The position numbers and the translations under genes are program-made. Under the pieces are notes generated by a model, which ran no database searches, was not told where the DNA came from, and saw only the letters and a list, made by a program, of their open reading frames with translations. 64,000 nt of DNA from Dyella_B sp035503745 (GTDB taxonomy: Bacteria > Pseudomonadota > Gammaproteobacteria > Xanthomonadales > Rhodanobacteraceae). This document shows, piece by piece, positions 1 through 7,868 of this stretch; within the stretch, counting starts at the first letter, position 1; every line of letters starts with the position of its first letter. The stretch covers positions 1-64,000 of the forward strand of contig NZ_DATJTC010000031.1 of NCBI RefSeq assembly GCF_035503745.1, in the 5' to 3' direction.

Positions 1-512
1 AGCACGACGAAACCGTCAGCATCGGCCATGACCGCACGGAGAGTGTGGGTAACGACGAACAGGTGACTATCGGCAAGGACCGCCGACATCAGATTGGCCA
101 GGATGCGGAACTGACCATCGAGCGCAATCACACCATCGCCACCGGCAAGGACCGCATCGAGAACGTGGGCAACCACCGCAAGGACAAGACCACCGCCAAT
201 CACCTCATCGACGTCGGCGGGCATGTCGAGCAGACCGTACAAGGTCATCACAAGCTCAGCGCCGGTCAAAGCATCGAACGGCAGACGCAGCGGTATCAGT
301 TGCAGACCGGCGAGCGTGCGGTGATCCGTGGGCCGGGCGGCAGCATCACGCTCGATAGCAGTGGTGTCACGCTGGAAGGTCTCGCTATTCGTTTCAAGGG
401 CCCCATCACGCAAGAGAGCGTTGGCACCGGCCACGCTTTCCATCTCGACGGCCGTCCGCTACCCGGCGTCTCGCCGAACGATCTTTTGTCTCATCTGCCA
501 CTTTCCGAATGA
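1..512 (+). CDS. VgrG spike protein, C-terminal part (5' end outside window)
   Basis: The reading frame is already open at base 3 and ends at 512, so only about 170 C-terminal residues are seen. They carry the repeated short pattern G-K-D-R / V-G-N-H / I-E-x-N-H typical of the gp5-like triple-stranded beta-helix needle of type VI secretion VgrG proteins, followed by a globular tail (around GGSITLDSSGVTLEG) of the type that closes the VgrG needle. VgrG trimers sit at the tip of the Hcp tube and carry effectors. The next genes (peptidoglycan-hydrolase effector, putative immunity protein, PAAR protein) form the cargo cassette normally found behind vgrG. The N-terminal gp27/gp5 domains are outside the window. 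Confidence 0.88.
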   Translation, partial: HDETVSIGHDRTESVGNDEQVTIGKDRRHQIGQDAELTIERNHTIATGKDRIENVGNHRKDKTTANHLIDVGGHVEQTVQGHHKLSAGQSIERQTQRYQLQTGERAVIRGPGGSITLDSSGVTLEGLAIRFKGPITQESVGTGHAFHLDGRPLPGVSPNDLLSHLPLSE

Positions 513-535
513 CCTCCTGACATCAGGACGATGCC

Positions 536-1225
536 ATGCCCATCAGCCTTCCCTTTCCGACTTCCGTTAGCTCCGACGACAACAGCACAGGCAACACCCT
601 GGGCGAGGCCACCGGCCAGGGGGCATTTCCACTGAGCCACCAATTTGGCTGGCATGGCGGCATCCACTTGCAGGCACCCGGTGGCACCAGTCCGGAAAAG
701 GTCCGCGCCATCGCAGATGGCACCGTGGTGTTTGCGCGCGCCAGTGACGGTATCCCCGCACACGACACCGATCCTGCCATTGTCGCCGCCCACCCCTTGC
801 TCTACTACAAAGGCTGGACCAGCAACGGTGTGGAGATCCTTCAGCACACCACCGAGATTGGCGAGGGTGTCAACGTCACGTTCTACTCGATCTACCAGCA
901 CCTGCATACGCTAGAGTCGCGTGGAGAAAAAGCCCAAGAAAAAGACGCCCACGGCAAGACGCACACCAAAACCCAGCAGCGACCACTCACGAAAGGTGAC
1001 AAGGTTTACCGCAAAGATGCCATTGGCACAGCCGGCGCCATCTACGGCCAACCCAACCGCATCCATCTGGAAATTGTCGCCGACGAAGCCAACGTGCGCG
1101 CGCTCATGGGCCGCAGCACAGGGTCCATAGCCCAGGTGCGCACTACCAGCGTATGGGGTGCACGCATATCCGCGTTCCGGCGGGCACGGCCTACTACGCA
1201 AGTAACCCGTACGAGCAAACGGTGA
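536..1225 (+). CDS. T6SS effector N-terminal part, M23 (LytM)-like peptidase domain, broken by frameshift
   Basis: This 229-residue frame starts 23 bases after vgrG. Residues about 35-190 look like an M23/LytM metallopeptidase: WHGGIHL near residue 40, a beta-rich core (VRAIADGTVVFAR), YQHLH, and the end IYGQPNRIHLEIV. Classical M23 enzymes use HxxxD plus HxH as zinc ligands; here the Asp position is His and the last motif has a single His, so activity is uncertain. Up to about residue 195 the protein is family-like; after that the sequence becomes arginine-rich and unlike the family, while the expected continuation (HIRVPAGTAYY) appears in another frame from about base 1159. The gene is therefore best read as the front of one effector gene spanning 536-3171, interrupted by a frameshift near 1120-1165, or as a sequencing error. 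Confidence 0.75.
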   Translation: MPISLPFPTSVSSDDNSTGNTLGEATGQGAFPLSHQFGWHGGIHLQAPGGTSPEKVRAIADGTVVFARASDGIPAHDTDPAIVAAHPLLYYKGWTSNGVEILQHTTEIGEGVNVTFYSIYQHLHTLESRGEKAQEKDAHGKTHTKTQQRPLTKGDKVYRKDAIGTAGAIYGQPNRIHLEIVADEANVRALMGRSTGSIAQVRTTSVWGARISAFRRARPTTQVTRTSKR

Positions 1226-3171
1226 CCTACGCCGTCACCGCAAGCGACACGCCAACTAGCCTCGCGGCGCAATTCGCCACCACGCCGCAACGTCTGCGTG
1301 ATCTCAACGCCACATGCATCGCCGAGCTAAGCAAGCGCTATCCCGACATGCGCGAGGACAGCTGGCTCGACGCCATCACCGGCCTCTACCAGCGTAACCG
1401 CAACCTGCCTCCGCCGAATGGCTCCGGCACCATCACGGTACCCGCACTCTGGGGCGAGGGGCGACGTCCTCAGAATGTACCAACTGAACTCTGGGCGATG
1501 TGGCAGGTGAAGCCAAAGGGACGCATCGCCGGCGAGCTGATCGTCTCCCTAAACGAGAGCGGCGGCACGATCACGCTCACCACCCGGGATGCCAACGGCG
1601 AGGCGCTGGGCACTACCACCGAAAGCAGCTACGACCTGTACGACCGCGCCACGAAACAGTTTCCCGGCTGCCCAAGCGCGGGCTATGAATTGATGCGCTT
1701 CGGGCGAGTGCTGGGGCTCGATACCTTGGCTGCCAGCGATCAGTATCGCGGCCGTGTGCCGCATCTGCGCACCATCAAACTCAACGGCAACGAGGTGGTT
1801 ATCGACCTCAACGTGCCCGGTATCCAAGCGCACAGCGATGCCGACTTCCCCGAATGGCAAGGCTGGACGTTTATCGATGACGACACCGACGGCAACAGTC
1901 GGTGTGATTCACAAAAGCTGATCGCGCTGATTCTGGCGCAATTGCCCCCACCGTCCGATCCACGCCAAGCCCAGTCAGATCAGGCTGCACCCGTAGCCGC
2001 GCCGCCGACACTCGCGCAACAGCAACGCGATCGACTGCTGCGCGCTTATATCGGCTGCAACGAGCCGGCTGTCCGGGAACGCCTCAGGCGCTGCGTGGTG
2101 AAGATGCCCACCGAGTGGGCGCGGGGCGACTTCGATACGCGATGGAGTTGGGTCAAGAGCGCACCGGGCGACGTGCCAGCTAATGTGTTGCTGAGCGTGT
2201 ACCTTACGCCGGAGGCGTATGAGAAGTTCAAGCGTCATCACTCGGCACTGGCATTTTGGGAGGATGCCGAGGCCGCAGGGCTACCACTAGACAAGGTGCA
2301 CTATCACTTCCATCCAAAGCTGTTTGTGGAGACGTTGAAGAAGTGCGGATGGTTGAGCGAGAGCGATATAACGCAATTGTTGCCGATGTCGATCCTGCGC
2401 AAAGCTAACCATGACTGGTCATCGGAGCCGGTGACGGTCACTAGGCAGGCGCGAGACGTAATCGGCAGCACCCGCGTTGAACTCAACAAGGCTCTGCGTA
2501 AATTCGGTATCGCGTCAAGCCCGTTGCGCATGGCCTCATTCTTTGGCAATGCCGTCGAGGAAACCCAATGGTTCGGCAAGCTGTACGAGGGCAACAGTAG
2601 TGCCTGGTACTCGCCATGGGATGGTCGCGGCTTTTTGCAGTTGACTGGGCCAGACAACTACATCAGATATTGGCGATTCCGTGGTCGAGCGATTAGTGAA
2701 TCACTTAAGAATGAGCTGAGCAAAGCTGCTACCAAGGCGCATGCGGAGGGGAAAAATGATGCCTTGCAGAACGGCAAGCACCCCGGGTTGACAGAAGAGA
2801 TGAGGCAGTGGCGCGACCAAATGGCTGATACACGCTACATGGATAGTGCCGATGGCGCAGGTGCATATTGGGCATGGACGAATGCAGCGCAGTTCGCCGA
2901 TTTGTCGTCGGCACTCAAGCGAGAAGTTCAGATCGTCGGCGGTGTAGCGCACACCTATTACAGTTGTGAGTCTTTTGGACAAGTTGCCGCCACGGTGAAT
3001 TTTGGAAGCCCTGTGAAGGACGTGAGGAGCATTGCCAAGGTCAATGGCATCGTGGCGCGGTATCAGGCGTACACGAATGCGTTGGTGGTATTGGGTGACT
3101 ATCGCGTGTTTCCTCATGCGCAAGGGCACCAGGACGAGATGCCGGAAGGCTACGAGCGGAGGAGGCCGTGA
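1153..3171 (+). CDS. T6SS effector C-terminal part, LysM-like and GH19-like lysozyme domains (frameshifted from 536-1225)
   Basis: The 672-residue frame continues the M23-like protein in another frame; the ATG at 1153 has no clear ribosome site, so it is probably not a native start. Residues about 20-60 (TYAVTASDTPTSLAAQF, RLRDLN) resemble a LysM repeat for peptidoglycan binding. The last third (about 430-640) resembles a GH19/lysozyme-like domain: MASFFGNAVEET with a candidate catalytic Glu, then GRGFLQLTGPDNY, the usual substrate-cleft motif of phage-type GH19 endolysins. Together with the N-terminal part the gene would encode a cell-wall-degrading type VI effector of about 870 residues. 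It overlaps the following gene by one base (stop TGA shares its A with the next ATG). Confidence 0.75.
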   Translation: MGCTHIRVPAGTAYYASNPYEQTVTYAVTASDTPTSLAAQFATTPQRLRDLNATCIAELSKRYPDMREDSWLDAITGLYQRNRNLPPPNGSGTITVPALWGEGRRPQNVPTELWAMWQVKPKGRIAGELIVSLNESGGTITLTTRDANGEALGTTTESSYDLYDRATKQFPGCPSAGYELMRFGRVLGLDTLAASDQYRGRVPHLRTIKLNGNEVVIDLNVPGIQAHSDADFPEWQGWTFIDDDTDGNSRCDSQKLIALILAQLPPPSDPRQAQSDQAAPVAAPPTLAQQQRDRLLRAYIGCNEPAVRERLRRCVVKMPTEWARGDFDTRWSWVKSAPGDVPANVLLSVYLTPEAYEKFKRHHSALAFWEDAEAAGLPLDKVHYHFHPKLFVETLKKCGWLSESDITQLLPMSILRKANHDWSSEPVTVTRQARDVIGSTRVELNKALRKFGIASSPLRMASFFGNAVEETQWFGKLYEGNSSAWYSPWDGRGFLQLTGPDNYIRYWRFRGRAISESLKNELSKAATKAHAEGKNDALQNGKHPGLTEEMRQWRDQMADTRYMDSADGAGAYWAWTNAAQFADLSSALKREVQIVGGVAHTYYSCESFGQVAATVNFGSPVKDVRSIAKVNGIVARYQAYTNALVVLGDYRVFPHAQGHQDEMPEGYERRRP

Positions 3172-3776
3172 TGAAGGCGCATATTGTAATGCTCGCCTTA
3201 TTAGCTTGTAAGGCAACGCTTGCCTGTGCAAAGCAACCGAGCACCAAGGGAATCCAAGGGCATGAATGGAATTTTGATGGATGCCATTTCAAGATGGCCG
3301 ATCCCTTCCGGGGGCGAACTTCGGGTCCCGGTGGGGCAGCCTATTTCGCCCAAATCAGCCCCAAAGCTCGTCATCCATTCGAGACATGGATTCAGTTTAG
3401 TTGCCAGAATCCAGTAACGCCCGAAATCTACGTGGATCGTGCGGGTATCCGAATGACGGACAAAGGATGGGCGCTTGATCCGTCCCCCGACAACATCGGC
3501 CTCAAAGAACAGCACACCACGTTCTACGCCTTACACGGCAAAGGATGGGATGGCGGTGGCGTTACGCAGGACGACATCAATGGCGACGAAAAGCGACGCA
3601 CGCGCGCCTTCAGCTTCTGCATACCCCACAAGCAGCTAGCACTCTGCGGCTCCATTCAAAACGTGGCTTATTTGATGTGGCTCAAGGAGACCACGTTGCC
3701 ACAGGTCATCAAGCTGCTGGAGAGCATTGAGTTTGTCGACACCCCGGCTTCGGGTGGCACCGCAGCTAAACCGTAG
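3171..3776 (+). CDS. Secreted protein, putative immunity protein for the cell-wall effector
   Basis: This 201-residue protein has an N-terminal signal segment (VMLALLACKATLACA) predicting export to the periplasm. No enzyme motif was recognised. It starts at the stop codon of the effector, behind GGAGG at about 3159, so the two are translationally coupled, and it precedes a PAAR gene. A periplasmic protein coupled to a peptidoglycan-hydrolase effector is the arrangement expected for a type VI immunity protein that protects against self-intoxication. That role is inferred from position and signal peptide only. A GTG three bases earlier is an alternative start. Confidence 0.6.
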   Translation: MKAHIVMLALLACKATLACAKQPSTKGIQGHEWNFDGCHFKMADPFRGRTSGPGGAAYFAQISPKARHPFETWIQFSCQNPVTPEIYVDRAGIRMTDKGWALDPSPDNIGLKEQHTTFYALHGKGWDGGGVTQDDINGDEKRRTRAFSFCIPHKQLALCGSIQNVAYLMWLKETTLPQVIKLLESIEFVDTPASGGTAAKP

Positions 3777-3789
3777 GGAGGGTACCGTC

Positions 3790-4044
3790 ATGCCTGCTAT
3801 CGTTCTTGTTGGTCACCGCCACTCCTGTCCCATCCACGGCGATGGCACCGTGACCACTGGCGCCAGCGGTGTCGCTGTCAACGGCCGTGCCGCCGCCTGC
3901 GTCGGTGACCACACCAGTTGCGGCGCTGTTATCACCACTGGCTCGCCGTCCACGTTCGGCGGGCAGGGTATTACGTATGTGGGATGTCAGACCAGCCATG
4001 GCGGAACACTGGTGGAGGGTGATGACAGCTGGCAACTCGAATAG
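3790..4044 (+). CDS. PAAR domain protein (T6SS spike tip)
   Basis: The 84-residue protein fits the length of a stand-alone PAAR protein. It shows the PAAR repeat character: a small beta-rich cone with HSCPIHGDGTVTTG near the N-terminus, VNGRAAACVGDHTSCG in the middle and a Gly/Thr-rich end. The His and Cys residues correspond to the zinc site at the cone tip. PAAR proteins sharpen the VgrG spike and can tether effectors. The start at 3790 is chosen because GGGAGG lies just upstream at about 3776-3781; the longer frame from 3727 overlaps the preceding gene. This gene closes the vgrG-effector-immunity-PAAR cassette. Confidence 0.85.
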   Translation: MPAIVLVGHRHSCPIHGDGTVTTGASGVAVNGRAAACVGDHTSCGAVITTGSPSTFGGQGITYVGCQTSHGGTLVEGDDSWQLE

Positions 4045-4196
4045 TCCATTGCCCGGTGGGAAAGCTCTACAAGAAGCCGGGTTATCGCATGTAAACGCGT
4101 TCGAAAGCGAGTCTCTAGGACTCATGATCGCTATGGTTACTTGCATATGGCAAACGGCTGCTTGCCGCAACCCAGCGGAAGCCGCCAGGAACGCGT

Positions 4197-4580
4197 CTAA
4201 GCAGACGGCATTTCGATGCTATGTTCGGTAGGCTGGGGCGTGATGGTCATCACCTTGAGTCGGGCGGATCCTTCAAAACGGTGCCAGACACCTACGGGTA
4301 TAACGATGAGTTCATGCTGGGCGAGGGTGAACCGCTCTTCCTTGGCATTTGTCAGCAGAACGATGGTGGTGGTCCCGTCCAGCACCATGACAACTTCGTC
4401 GCCGTTGGGGTGGCGCTCCCATTCGCTGGAGCCGGAGTAGTAGCTTACATACACGGCACCGTCGCGATACGGTGCGACCTCGGCAAATGCTTCGCTGGCG
4501 TCATCACCGAACGCCATCTCTGGAGTTCTGTTCGGTAGATGCTTCAATCCGGACAGAGCTTCGACAAGTGATTTCTTCAT
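4197..4580 (-). CDS. Cupin domain protein
   Basis: The 127-residue single-domain protein has the two cupin motifs. Motif 1 is ERHPNGDEVVMVLDG (residues about 53-70), with His, Asp and Glu as possible metal ligands, and motif 2 is VIPVGVWHRFEG near residue 100, giving the final His. Such small cupins bind a metal or small ligand and include isomerases, dioxygenase-like and sugar-binding proteins; nothing here fixes the substrate. It is convergent with the type VI cassette and stands alone. The start at 4580 has a purine-rich stretch upstream on the minus strand. Confidence 0.75.
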   Translation of the reverse strand: MKKSLVEALSGLKHLPNRTPEMAFGDDASEAFAEVAPYRDGAVYVSYYSGSSEWERHPNGDEVVMVLDGTTTIVLLTNAKEERFTLAQHELIVIPVGVWHRFEGSARLKVMTITPQPTEHSIEMPSA

Positions 4581-4751
4581 GAGCGAAGAGCGATCCTTTC
4601 TGTGTGAAATGATGACGAGTGCGGATATCCGTCAAGCACACTCCTGGCGAAGGTGTAAATGTAGCATTACTTGTATTCCTGTCATCCGTTCCGGGTGGGG
4701 GAAATGCTTTTTTTGTGCCCGTGCCGCCCTTTTAAAGTAGCGATATAACGT

Positions 4752-4850
4752 GTCCAATAGCTGGTTGGCGACAAACGAGCTTTCGGCTGGCCACGTTGTC
4801 CATCCGGTTGTCGGCGGGTTTCATCGAGGGCGAGAAGAGCCGTGGAGTCA
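4752..4850 (+). pseudogene. Decayed fragment of a GT9 (heptosyltransferase-like) gene
   Basis: From 4752 the sequence aligns base by base with 15656-15755, inside the C-terminal coding part of the intact GT9 gene at 14720-15814. The first 40 bases (around caatagctggttgg and gacaaacgagctttcgg) are almost identical, and similarity then fades but continues through the counterpart of gttgccgatggggttcaacgagcg. There is no long open frame here. The intergenic stretch 4581-4894 therefore holds a relic of a second copy of that gene. Outside the fragment nothing was recognised in this gap. Confidence 0.7.
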
Positions 4851-4894
4851 AAACTAAGGTCGGTACGTGCTCGTGAAGTAGAAAGAGATCAAGC

Positions 4895-6286
4895 CTAGAA
4901 CGCGAGCCACGTATACAGGAAGAGCGTGTTGTTATCCGCAGCAGTTCTACCCATGCCATCGACGTTGTACACCAGCCCGCTGTATCGGGTGTACCACGTA
5001 TATTGCAGGCCGAAACGGACATTCAAGAACGGCTGCGCCCATGAGTCCGCCTGCCCGAATGGATTCCAATTCAACTCCACCACGCCGCCGTTGGTATTTG
5101 GACTCCCGTTATTGCCATAGAGCGTGAGGTCTTTGCTTCCGTCATCCGCAAAAGCGCCGAGCGTTACACCCCATGTGTTTTCGTACCAGTAGCTCGCATT
5201 GACATTCAACGCGTGCAGGTTGTCGTGCAAATTTGACGATCCACCCGCCGGATAGGTCGCATCCAGCTGCTGTTGTTCGCTCAGGTAGAGTCCGTTAACC
5301 GTAAGAATGTGGTTGCTGCCATTGAGCAGCTGGTAGCTGGTATCGATTCCGTAATCGGTGAATTTGTCGGTCGGGCCGCCGGCGGCAACGACGTTTCCTT
5401 GCGCATTGGTCGTTACCAGGCCGCGGGCCGCGTGGAATATGAAGCCGCCCACCTCGACGTTGCCGGTTGGCAGATTCCAGGTATACGCAACGCGCGCGTA
5501 CGGCGTTGCGCCCGATAGCCGCCCGTTGAAATCGGCATTCACATCGCGCAGGAACGCGGGCGACAATGACCGATACGCACCCGCCTCAAGGTATAGTGCA
5601 CCGTTGATCTGCGTATATGCATTAAGCCCGACGACTTGCTGCGCAAGTCCACCCATCAGGATCGGCGTGGCCGGCGGCCCTGGCGCGAGGTCAGGCGCCA
5701 TGTACGGAAACTGCCATGCGGGCGCCGTGTTGAAGACATCCGTGACGCTCGGGTTGTTGTTGAGGGAAAGGCCCCAGATGGCCGGATGCCCATCCACGTT
5801 GTAGCTCCGCGCATAGCGAAGATCGCTGTTGTCCCAGCCGAGCAGTCCACCGTTTTGAGAATAAGTAGCCTGCGCCAGCACGCCAAGGTTTTCGGTAATG
5901 CGGCCGGCAACAAAGACCGAAGCTTGCTCCAGCTCCGTGTTGTCATTGGTGCCAAAGCCGTTGGCTGGAGGCGATGTTTGTGCCTTTTGGGTCTGTGTGT
6001 AGGTTTCCACCAGCATGAGCGACAGGGGCACTTTCGTATCGTTGCCCACTTTCAATGTGTAGCCCAAGAGTTTGAACTGCCGCCCGAAGGGCGTCAGCTG
6101 CGGACCAAAACCGCCTATATGGCAGGCCGCGCACGGTTGGTGAGTCTGCCGCGCAAACGCCGGAATGGCGTCCGCGCGGTTCGGAAAGACCAGCAAAAGC
6201 ACCGCCAGCATGCACACCGCGCAAGCCAGCAGGGCACCAACGCGCCGATGCGGTGTTTCAGCCGTACGCACATATTCGATGATCAT
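4895..6286 (-). CDS. Heme-binding (c-type, CAACH) outer-membrane protein
   Basis: This 463-residue protein has an N-terminal membrane/signal segment (residues about 16-40) and then one c-type heme motif, CAACH at 52-56, followed by GGFGPQLTPFGRQFKLLGYT. The remainder is beta-rich with alternating aromatics and ends in an aromatic residue (TWLAF), as in outer-membrane beta-barrels. This suggests a barrel with a covalently attached heme near its periplasmic mouth, possibly for electron transfer. The start at 6286 is preferred because GGGAG lies upstream and the signal sequence follows; the frame opens earlier at 6391. It is divergent from the HiPIP gene at 6584, suggesting a shared redox function. 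No partner porin-cytochrome genes are visible. Confidence 0.7.
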   Translation of the reverse strand: MIIEYVRTAETPHRRVGALLACAVCMLAVLLLVFPNRADAIPAFARQTHQPCAACHIGGFGPQLTPFGRQFKLLGYTLKVGNDTKVPLSLMLVETYTQTQKAQTSPPANGFGTNDNTELEQASVFVAGRITENLGVLAQATYSQNGGLLGWDNSDLRYARSYNVDGHPAIWGLSLNNNPSVTDVFNTAPAWQFPYMAPDLAPGPPATPILMGGLAQQVVGLNAYTQINGALYLEAGAYRSLSPAFLRDVNADFNGRLSGATPYARVAYTWNLPTGNVEVGGFIFHAARGLVTTNAQGNVVAAGGPTDKFTDYGIDTSYQLLNGSNHILTVNGLYLSEQQQLDATYPAGGSSNLHDNLHALNVNASYWYENTWGVTLGAFADDGSKDLTLYGNNGSPNTNGGVVELNWNPFGQADSWAQPFLNVRFGLQYTWYTRYSGLVYNVDGMGRTAADNNTLFLYTWLAF

Positions 6287-6583
6287 CGGACACTCCCATG
6301 CGGCTTGCCATGAACTGCCGCGGTAATCGTGAAAGACGTACGGAGGCCTGGTGACGATTGCCATCGACAAGAGGTCGATGCCGCTTTGCATTGGCTTGCA
6401 TCCCCGGCGGTTACGGGTGAGCTTGCGATGGATCGGTTTGGATGGATTTGATTCAAATCAAGCAGGCGTGAGATCGGGTTCGCTATGGTTGGCGTACGTC
6501 GCACGAACGCCAGTGGAAAGGTATTTATACGGCGCAGGTTCGAAAGGACGGCATTTGAGCCACATACCCTTATTGGAGGTCTC

Positions 6584-6916
6584 ATGTCTCACCACAGCGA
6601 AAGCAACCCGGGGCGCCGTCGATTCCTGCAGCTGGCCACAGCGGCGGTGGCCGTGGCGGCGACCGCGACGTTGACTCGATTTGCGCACGCCGATGATCAG
6701 ATGCACGTCACCGACGCAGATCCCACGGCAAAAGCGCTTGGTTATGTGGAAGATGCGACAACGACCAAGAGCGCGCTGTACAAAGCCGGCAGCACCTGCG
6801 CAAACTGCCAGTTCTATAGCGGAAGCAAATCCGGTTACGGCCCTTGCCAACTGTTCCCCGGAAAAGTCGTCAACGCCAAGGGATGGTGTACCTCATACAC
6901 CATCCATAAAGGTTGA
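6584..6916 (+). CDS. High-potential iron-sulfur protein (HiPIP)
   Basis: The 110-residue precursor begins with a twin-arginine type signal (GRRRFLQLATAAVAVAA) and ends in a mature domain of about 75 residues with four cysteines in the HiPIP order: CANC, GPCQLFPG and GWCTSY. These bind one [4Fe-4S] cluster cycling between +2 and +3. HiPIPs are periplasmic soluble electron carriers, folded with their cluster before Tat export. GGAGG at about 6575-6579 sets the start. The divergent neighbour is a heme outer-membrane protein, so HiPIP may be its electron partner; that pairing is inference. Confidence 0.92.
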   Translation: MSHHSESNPGRRRFLQLATAAVAVAATATLTRFAHADDQMHVTDADPTAKALGYVEDATTTKSALYKAGSTCANCQFYSGSKSGYGPCQLFPGKVVNAKGWCTSYTIHKG

Positions 6917-7354
6917 TGCGGCATGGTTAGGTGTCGCAGTTAAAGACGTCGCGGTTCGCAATGGGCTTTATGAAGCCGCAGCAATCCATGTGTACACCCA
7001 GGCCACGGCTCTTCCGGGCCAGCTCCGGGGCAAATTCGCGCGCAGGCCCGTCCGAGAGGCGACGCATACGCAATTCACTTGCTGGCAGCACACCGGGCGT
7101 CGCCTGTAGTGCTTTGCGATCAGCGAAGTTCTCGTTTAACTGAGGAGATCGATCCCGCCCTGGAGTGGTTACTGCTGCTTCAGTCCGGGGGGCATAGTCG
7201 GTGTTTGCCGGCAGTTCCGCACTGGCCGTTCTTCCAGCGAAATGCTACGCGAGCCGACTACGTCCTATTGAAGTTCGCCGATCGTTATCAAGCGCAGAGG
7301 ACAGCCATGCTGGCTCAACCTCGATACGTACCAAGGTTGAGCCAGCATTCGTTA
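6917..7354. other. Non-coding stretch with one long inverted repeat
   Basis: No convincing gene is visible between the HiPIP stop and the small minus-strand gene. The only clear structure is the perfect inverted repeat at 7307-7348, listed separately. Confidence 0.5.
7307..7348 (-). terminator. Perfect 15-bp inverted repeat, possible terminator
   Basis: ATGCTGGCTCAACCT at 7307-7321 is exactly repeated in reverse complement at 7334-7348, with a 12-base loop. It begins six bases beyond the stop of the minus-strand gene 7355-7561, the position expected of its transcription terminator. There is no T-run on the minus strand, so it may instead be a processing or attenuation hairpin. Confidence 0.45.
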
Positions 7355-7561
7355 TCACGCCGATGCGTTTATCAATTGCCCCAGCCTTTGCCCGGATGAA
7401 TTGACCGTAGATTGAGGTTGAACAGTTGCCGGCGTCGAAGACGCCTTCTTTGAGCTGTCATCAGCGTCGCCATCATGATCCGGTGCGCCTGGAACTTCCG
7501 CGCTCTCGGGTTTGCCCGTGGTTTGCGTTGAGAGCGAAGAACCGACGGATGAAATGTTCAT
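7355..7561 (-). CDS. Small hydrophilic protein of unknown function
   Basis: The 68-residue product starts MNISSVGSSLST and is rich in Ser, Thr, Asp and Gln, with no signal peptide, membrane segment or recognisable domain; it looks largely disordered. The start at 7561 is chosen over 7615 because the extra N-terminal residues look non-coding and a purine-rich stretch precedes the internal ATG. A long perfect hairpin follows the stop. The function is unknown. Confidence 0.45.
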   Translation of the reverse strand: MNISSVGSSLSTQTTGKPESAEVPGAPDHDGDADDSSKKASSTPATVQPQSTVNSSGQRLGQLINASA

Positions 7562-7868
7562 AGCAAATCCTCTGGTTGTTGGGTGCTGCCAAATCGTTAT
7601 CGACTCTTCTATCAACTTCTTTATTTGGCAAGAAGATCCAACGATCCACCAAGTTGAATCTTAGAAGTGGCTTAGTTTGACGTTAACTGGTCGAAAGAAG
7701 ATTGGTGGACGATAGAAGGCTTTTTGGCTAATTTTATGATGATTCGTACGCAGGTTTGACATCAGTTCTAGGGCAAACGCCGCACAACATGGTGACAAGC
7801 TTTTATTGGCGATCCGGCAATGAAATGTTCGTTCGACACGCCAATACTTGTATATATCGAGCCAGTCG
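7562..7868. other. Intergenic stretch, nothing recognised
   Basis: This AT-richer 307-base region lies upstream of the small minus-strand gene and downstream of the PMT gene ending at 7869. No RNA gene, repeat or coding fragment was recognised. Confidence 0.4.
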
